From assembly GCA_002499455.1 (NCBI GenBank), contig DALN01000125.1:4783-20555 (forward strand): a stretch of DNA of 15,773 bases, given 5' to 3'. Shown here piece by piece: positions 13,519 to 15,773 of this stretch (position 1 is the stretch's first letter; each line of letters opens with the position of its first letter). Under the pieces are notes generated by a model. It was not told where the DNA came from. It ran no database searches and saw only the letters and a list, made by a program, of their open reading frames with translations. The stretch is from Methanoculleus sp. UBA77. Its GTDB lineage: Archaea > Halobacteriota > Methanomicrobia > Methanomicrobiales > Methanoculleaceae. A program made the translations under genes and the position numbers.

Positions 13519-13791
13519 ATGCCAGCGTGTGGCCATGGCACGCACAGCCCCCGGCTCGACACGATCCTGATGGTCGAGGAGTTCATCCGGGAGCACAGCG
13601 GCGAATATAGGCGGCGGGCCTTATGGGAGAACCTGCCGAAGAGAATGATGTACCAGACGTTCAAGACGGTCATCGAGTATCTCGAGGCGTCAGGGAAGAT
13701 AGCAAGCGATTCACAGGGAAAGATCTGCTGGATTCACAACCCGGAGTTAGTCCGGAAGTATGCACTGCGTGAAGACCTGCGGATCCGATGA
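13519..13791 (+). CDS. Winged-helix antitoxin-like regulator
   Basis: 90 residues. The core is helical with a winged-helix pattern: RLDTILMVEEFIREHSGEY, then ALWENLPKRMMYQTFKTVIEY (recognition helix region), a wing KIASDSQGKICWI and a C-terminal NPELVRKYALREDL tail. In methanogens proteins like this commonly sit before RelE/ParE-type toxin genes, as here, with a four-base ATGA overlap. It would bind the toxin and the operon's promoter. I chose the ATG at 13519 (MPACGHGTHSPRLD) because the TATA box is at the right distance for a leaderless start; the frame extends further upstream but crosses the promoter. Assignment of the family is by context and pattern. Confidence 0.75.
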   Translation: MPACGHGTHSPRLDTILMVEEFIREHSGEYRRRALWENLPKRMMYQTFKTVIEYLEASGKIASDSQGKICWIHNPELVRKYALREDLRIR

Positions 13792-14116
13792 AGTGCCGAA
13801 TCTATTTTGCGGATGAGCAGGTGCAGGCGGCCTTCATGGCCCTCAAGGCCTCCAGTGACCCCGGAGATCAGCGGTTAGCCGGGCTGCTGGATCGGGCTCT
13901 CGACAGAATCTCGGCTGACGCCTTCTGCGGGATCCAGGTGCCAAACTGATCCCGAAAGACTACCATAAGCGGCATGGGCCGCTGGAGAATCTCTGGAAAT
14001 ACAATCTCACCCGGTCATGGCGGCTCATGTATACCATAGCCAGCGACGGCGACACAGTCGCGGTCATCATCGAGTGGTTGGACCATACCGACTATAATCG
14101 CCGGTTCGGATACTGA
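13788..14116 (+). pseudogene. RelE/ParE-family toxin, frameshifted
   Basis: From the ATG at 13788 the frame reads MKCRIYFADEQVQAAFMALK... to FCGIQVPN and stops at TGA 13947-13949 (53 residues). In another frame, the expected remainder follows at once: LIPKDYHKRHGPLENLWKY, then SWRLMYTIASDG and IIEWLDHTDYNRRFGY, ending at 14116. One extra base in the AAA at 13943-13945 would restore a 109-residue protein, the normal length for this toxin family (ribosome-dependent mRNA nuclease or gyrase poison). The conserved late strand with Arg and the C-terminal Tyr/Asp/His segment are all in the second half. As read, the toxin is inactive while its antitoxin is intact. A homopolymer sequencing error is the main alternative. 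Confidence 0.75.
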
Positions 14117-14430
14117 GTATAATCCGGTAGAACTGGTATGCGCACGCACAACATCCGGCACCAGGCCTGGTTGCGGGCCGTGCCCGACGCGCGGCGTGCT
14201 GTCGCAGCAATACAACCGCGATCAGGCCCGGTAGCTCGCGATGTATTCAGCTAAAAGGCCCCCCGGCTGTGCTGTCCGGGTGCAACCAGACCCTATCGGA
14301 GCGCCCGCGGCGATCTCAGGCTCAGCCGGGTCGGGATAGGGTCTCTTTTGGGCCACCCCGGGACCCCGAGACCATGTCATACCTCACCCCGGTAGGAGTA
14401 CTTTTCTCCCGATCGCACCCATATTTATAC
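14117..14430 (+). other. Intergenic stretch before purL
   Basis: No gene is supported. It holds a TATA-like GTATAATC near 14117-14124, a 12-base perfect palindrome ACCAGGCCTGGT (14160-14171), the multi-branched fold at 14257-14354, and ATATTTATAC just before the purL ATG. Confidence 0.5.
14257..14354 (+). ncRNA. Predicted multi-branched RNA fold or terminator
   Basis: An outer GGCCC (14257-14261) pairs with GGGCC (14350-14354). Inside are a hairpin CCCGG (14262-14266)/CCGGG (14276-14280) and a perfect 10-base stem AGACCCTATC (14288-14297)/GATAGGGTCT (14335-14344). That stem carries a CGCC-CGC-GGCG mini-hairpin and is followed by CTTTT (14345-14349). The long stem plus T's could end the toxin-antitoxin transcript. 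The nested layout could also be a small RNA or a leader element upstream of purL. I recognise no known class. Confidence 0.4.
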
Positions 14431-15773
14431 ATGGCCTCTCACGTCCACCGGATAGAGGTACACTATTCCCGCGATCCACGGCTACAGACGCGTACCGAGA
14501 GGTTCCGCTCGCCGGGCCTCCCCCTGCGTGAGCTGCACCTCGTCGACGTCTATACCATAGCGACCTCGCAGAGGGACTTCTCCCCTGATGAGCTCTCGCA
14601 GATCGGTGCGCAGCTCAGCAACCCCGTTGTCCAGCGGTACTCCGTAGACCGGCCGACGACCGGGGCCGCCTTCGATTACGCGATCGAGGTCGGGTTCCTC
14701 CCCGGCGTCACCGACAACGCCGGGACGACGGCAAAGCAGACCATCGAGGATTACTTCGGGTTCCGGTTCGGCGAAGGGGAGGCGGTCTTCTCGTCGCAGC
14801 TCTACCTCGTCGCTGGCGACCTCTCCCCCGACTCGCTCCAGAGGCTCGCTGCCGCCCTCGCAAACCCGCTCGTCAACCGCGTGCATATCAAGAGCCGCGA
14901 GGAGTACGGTGAGACGGGGATGGACACGATCACGCCCTTCGTCCGCCTCGACGAACTCCAGGCGGCCGGGACCGTGAACCTCGACCTCCCCGACGCGGAC
15001 CTCGCACGCATCGGGAAAGAGGGTATCATCGACCCCGAGACCGGTGAGCGGCGGGGGCCGCTCGCCCTCGACCTCGCCCAGCTCCACGCGATCAGGGATT
15101 ACTTCCGGGGCCTTGGGCGGAGGCCGACGGACGTCGAGCTCGAGTCGCTTGCCCAGACCTGGAGCGAGCACTGCAAGCACACCATCTTTGCCTCGGCGAT
15201 GGACGACGACCTCCCGAGAGGGCTCTACAAGACCTGCATCCAGGCAGCCACCAACACCATCCGCAAGGCAAAGGGCGAGAACGACATCTGCGTCTCAGTC
15301 TTCACCGACAACTCCGGCGCCATCGTCTTCGACGACGAGCACCTCGTGACCTGCAAGGTCGAGACCCACAACTCCCCCTCGGCCCTCGACCCCTTCGGCG
15401 GCGCCCTCACCGGCATCGTCGGGGTCAACCGCGACACGATCGGCTTTGGCCTCGGCGCAAAGCCCTGCATCAACATCTACGGCTACTGCGTCGGCGACCC
15501 CGATACCGATCCGGCCCTTTTCCGCGGGAAGAACCGGACAAACCCCATCCTCTCCCCGAAGAGGATCTTTGACGGCGTCATCAGCGGCGTCGGCGTCGGA
15601 GGCAACTGCTCCGGCATCCCGACACCGCAGGGGTGGTGCTACTTCCACGACCGGTACGTGGGTAAACCTCTCGTCTTTGCCGGCACCGTCGGCGTGATGC
15701 CGCGCACTCATGACGGAAGACTGCTCCACGAGAAGCAGGCCCTGCCCGGCGACCTCATCGTCATGGTCGGCGG
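14431..15773 (+). CDS. purL: Phosphoribosylformylglycinamidine synthase, 5' part
   Basis: 447 codons are visible and the frame is open at the right edge. The enzyme converts FGAR to FGAM with ATP and glutamine-derived ammonia, the fourth step of purine synthesis. The first ~150 residues are a PurS-like region (RIEVHYSRDPRLQ..., PGVTDNAG), so PurS and PurL are fused as in the long clostridial/archaeal form. The catalytic part follows: SEHCKH (245-250), then VETHNSP...DPFGGALTG (nucleotide/metal binding) and the GGNCSGIPTPQG loop. I use the ATG at 14431 (MASHVHRIEV), but a TATA-like ATATTTATAC ends right at that codon and no ribosome-binding site is seen. Either transcription starts further upstream or the true start is later; no good later start exists before the conserved region. 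Confidence 0.9.
   Translation, partial: MASHVHRIEVHYSRDPRLQTRTERFRSPGLPLRELHLVDVYTIATSQRDFSPDELSQIGAQLSNPVVQRYSVDRPTTGAAFDYAIEVGFLPGVTDNAGTTAKQTIEDYFGFRFGEGEAVFSSQLYLVAGDLSPDSLQRLAAALANPLVNRVHIKSREEYGETGMDTITPFVRLDELQAAGTVNLDLPDADLARIGKEGIIDPETGERRGPLALDLAQLHAIRDYFRGLGRRPTDVELESLAQTWSEHCKHTIFASAMDDDLPRGLYKTCIQAATNTIRKAKGENDICVSVFTDNSGAIVFDDEHLVTCKVETHNSPSALDPFGGALTGIVGVNRDTIGFGLGAKPCINIYGYCVGDPDTDPALFRGKNRTNPILSPKRIFDGVISGVGVGGNCSGIPTPQGWCYFHDRYVGKPLVFAGTVGVMPRTHDGRLLHEKQALPGDLIVMVG

Noticed and set aside
14482..15180. Minus-strand open frame of 232 residues inside purL
   Set aside because: It is the complement of clear purL coding sequence; its Glu/Arg/Val/Gly-rich translation is a typical GC-rich shadow.
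1..15773. CRISPR array
   Set aside because: No series of regularly spaced direct repeats is visible; the only exact tandem is the 11-base pair at 12733.

Overview
The window looks like a piece of a GC-rich methanogen chromosome, most likely order Methanomicrobiales and Methanoculleus-like. This is inferred from a complete methanogenesis marker 10 radical SAM gene (mmp10), archaeal TATA-box promoters, tRNA genes without an encoded CCA, a large archaeal-type purL and several PAS/receiver/GAF signalling proteins of the kind abundant in this group. The genus is a guess from composition and gene content.

Layout. (1) 1-5160, signalling region: the frameshifted 3' end of a HEAT-repeat gene; a PAS histidine kinase on the minus strand; a 0.7 kb gene-free stretch; an orphan truncated GvpF/GvpL-like fragment with a hairpin/T-run terminator; a sensor-PadR one-component regulator with a palindrome in its promoter; and a receiver-PAS response regulator. 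(2) 4944-5250: hairpin-rich non-coding DNA with a neat three-way-junction RNA fold just before tRNA-Leu(GAG). (3) 5400-10850, housekeeping block: a small unknown protein; a diphthine-ammonia-ligase family ATP pyrophosphatase translationally coupled to a glutamine-amidotransferase-like protein whose catalytic Cys is Ser; a large receiver-PAS-GAF-kinase with a degenerate receiver; mmp10 overlapping it tail to tail; a DUF504 protein; and tRNA-Thr(TGT). (4) 10850-14430, accessory island: a ribbon-helix-helix/GNAT toxin-antitoxin-like pair with palindromic operator candidates, a frameshifted small gene, two head-to-head AbrB-like relics, a probably leaderless lipoprotein gene, and a winged-helix/RelE-ParE pair whose toxin gene is frameshifted. 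(5) 14257-15773: a second multi-branched RNA fold or terminator, then the 5' part of purL running off the right edge.

How the genes fit together. The middle block contains two modifiers of central proteins: diphthamide on elongation factor 2 (Dph6 family) and the methyl-arginine of methyl-coenzyme M reductase (Mmp10). The left part is environmental sensing. The island carries selfish or stress modules that appear to be decaying: three one-base frame disruptions fall in about 2.2 kb, two of them in short A runs, so either real decay or sequencing error is possible.

The points most worth following are the Dph6/Ser-amidotransferase pair, the two unassigned structured RNAs, the sensor-PadR fusion, the inverted repeat that buries a kinase start codon, and the RHH-GNAT operon with its operators.
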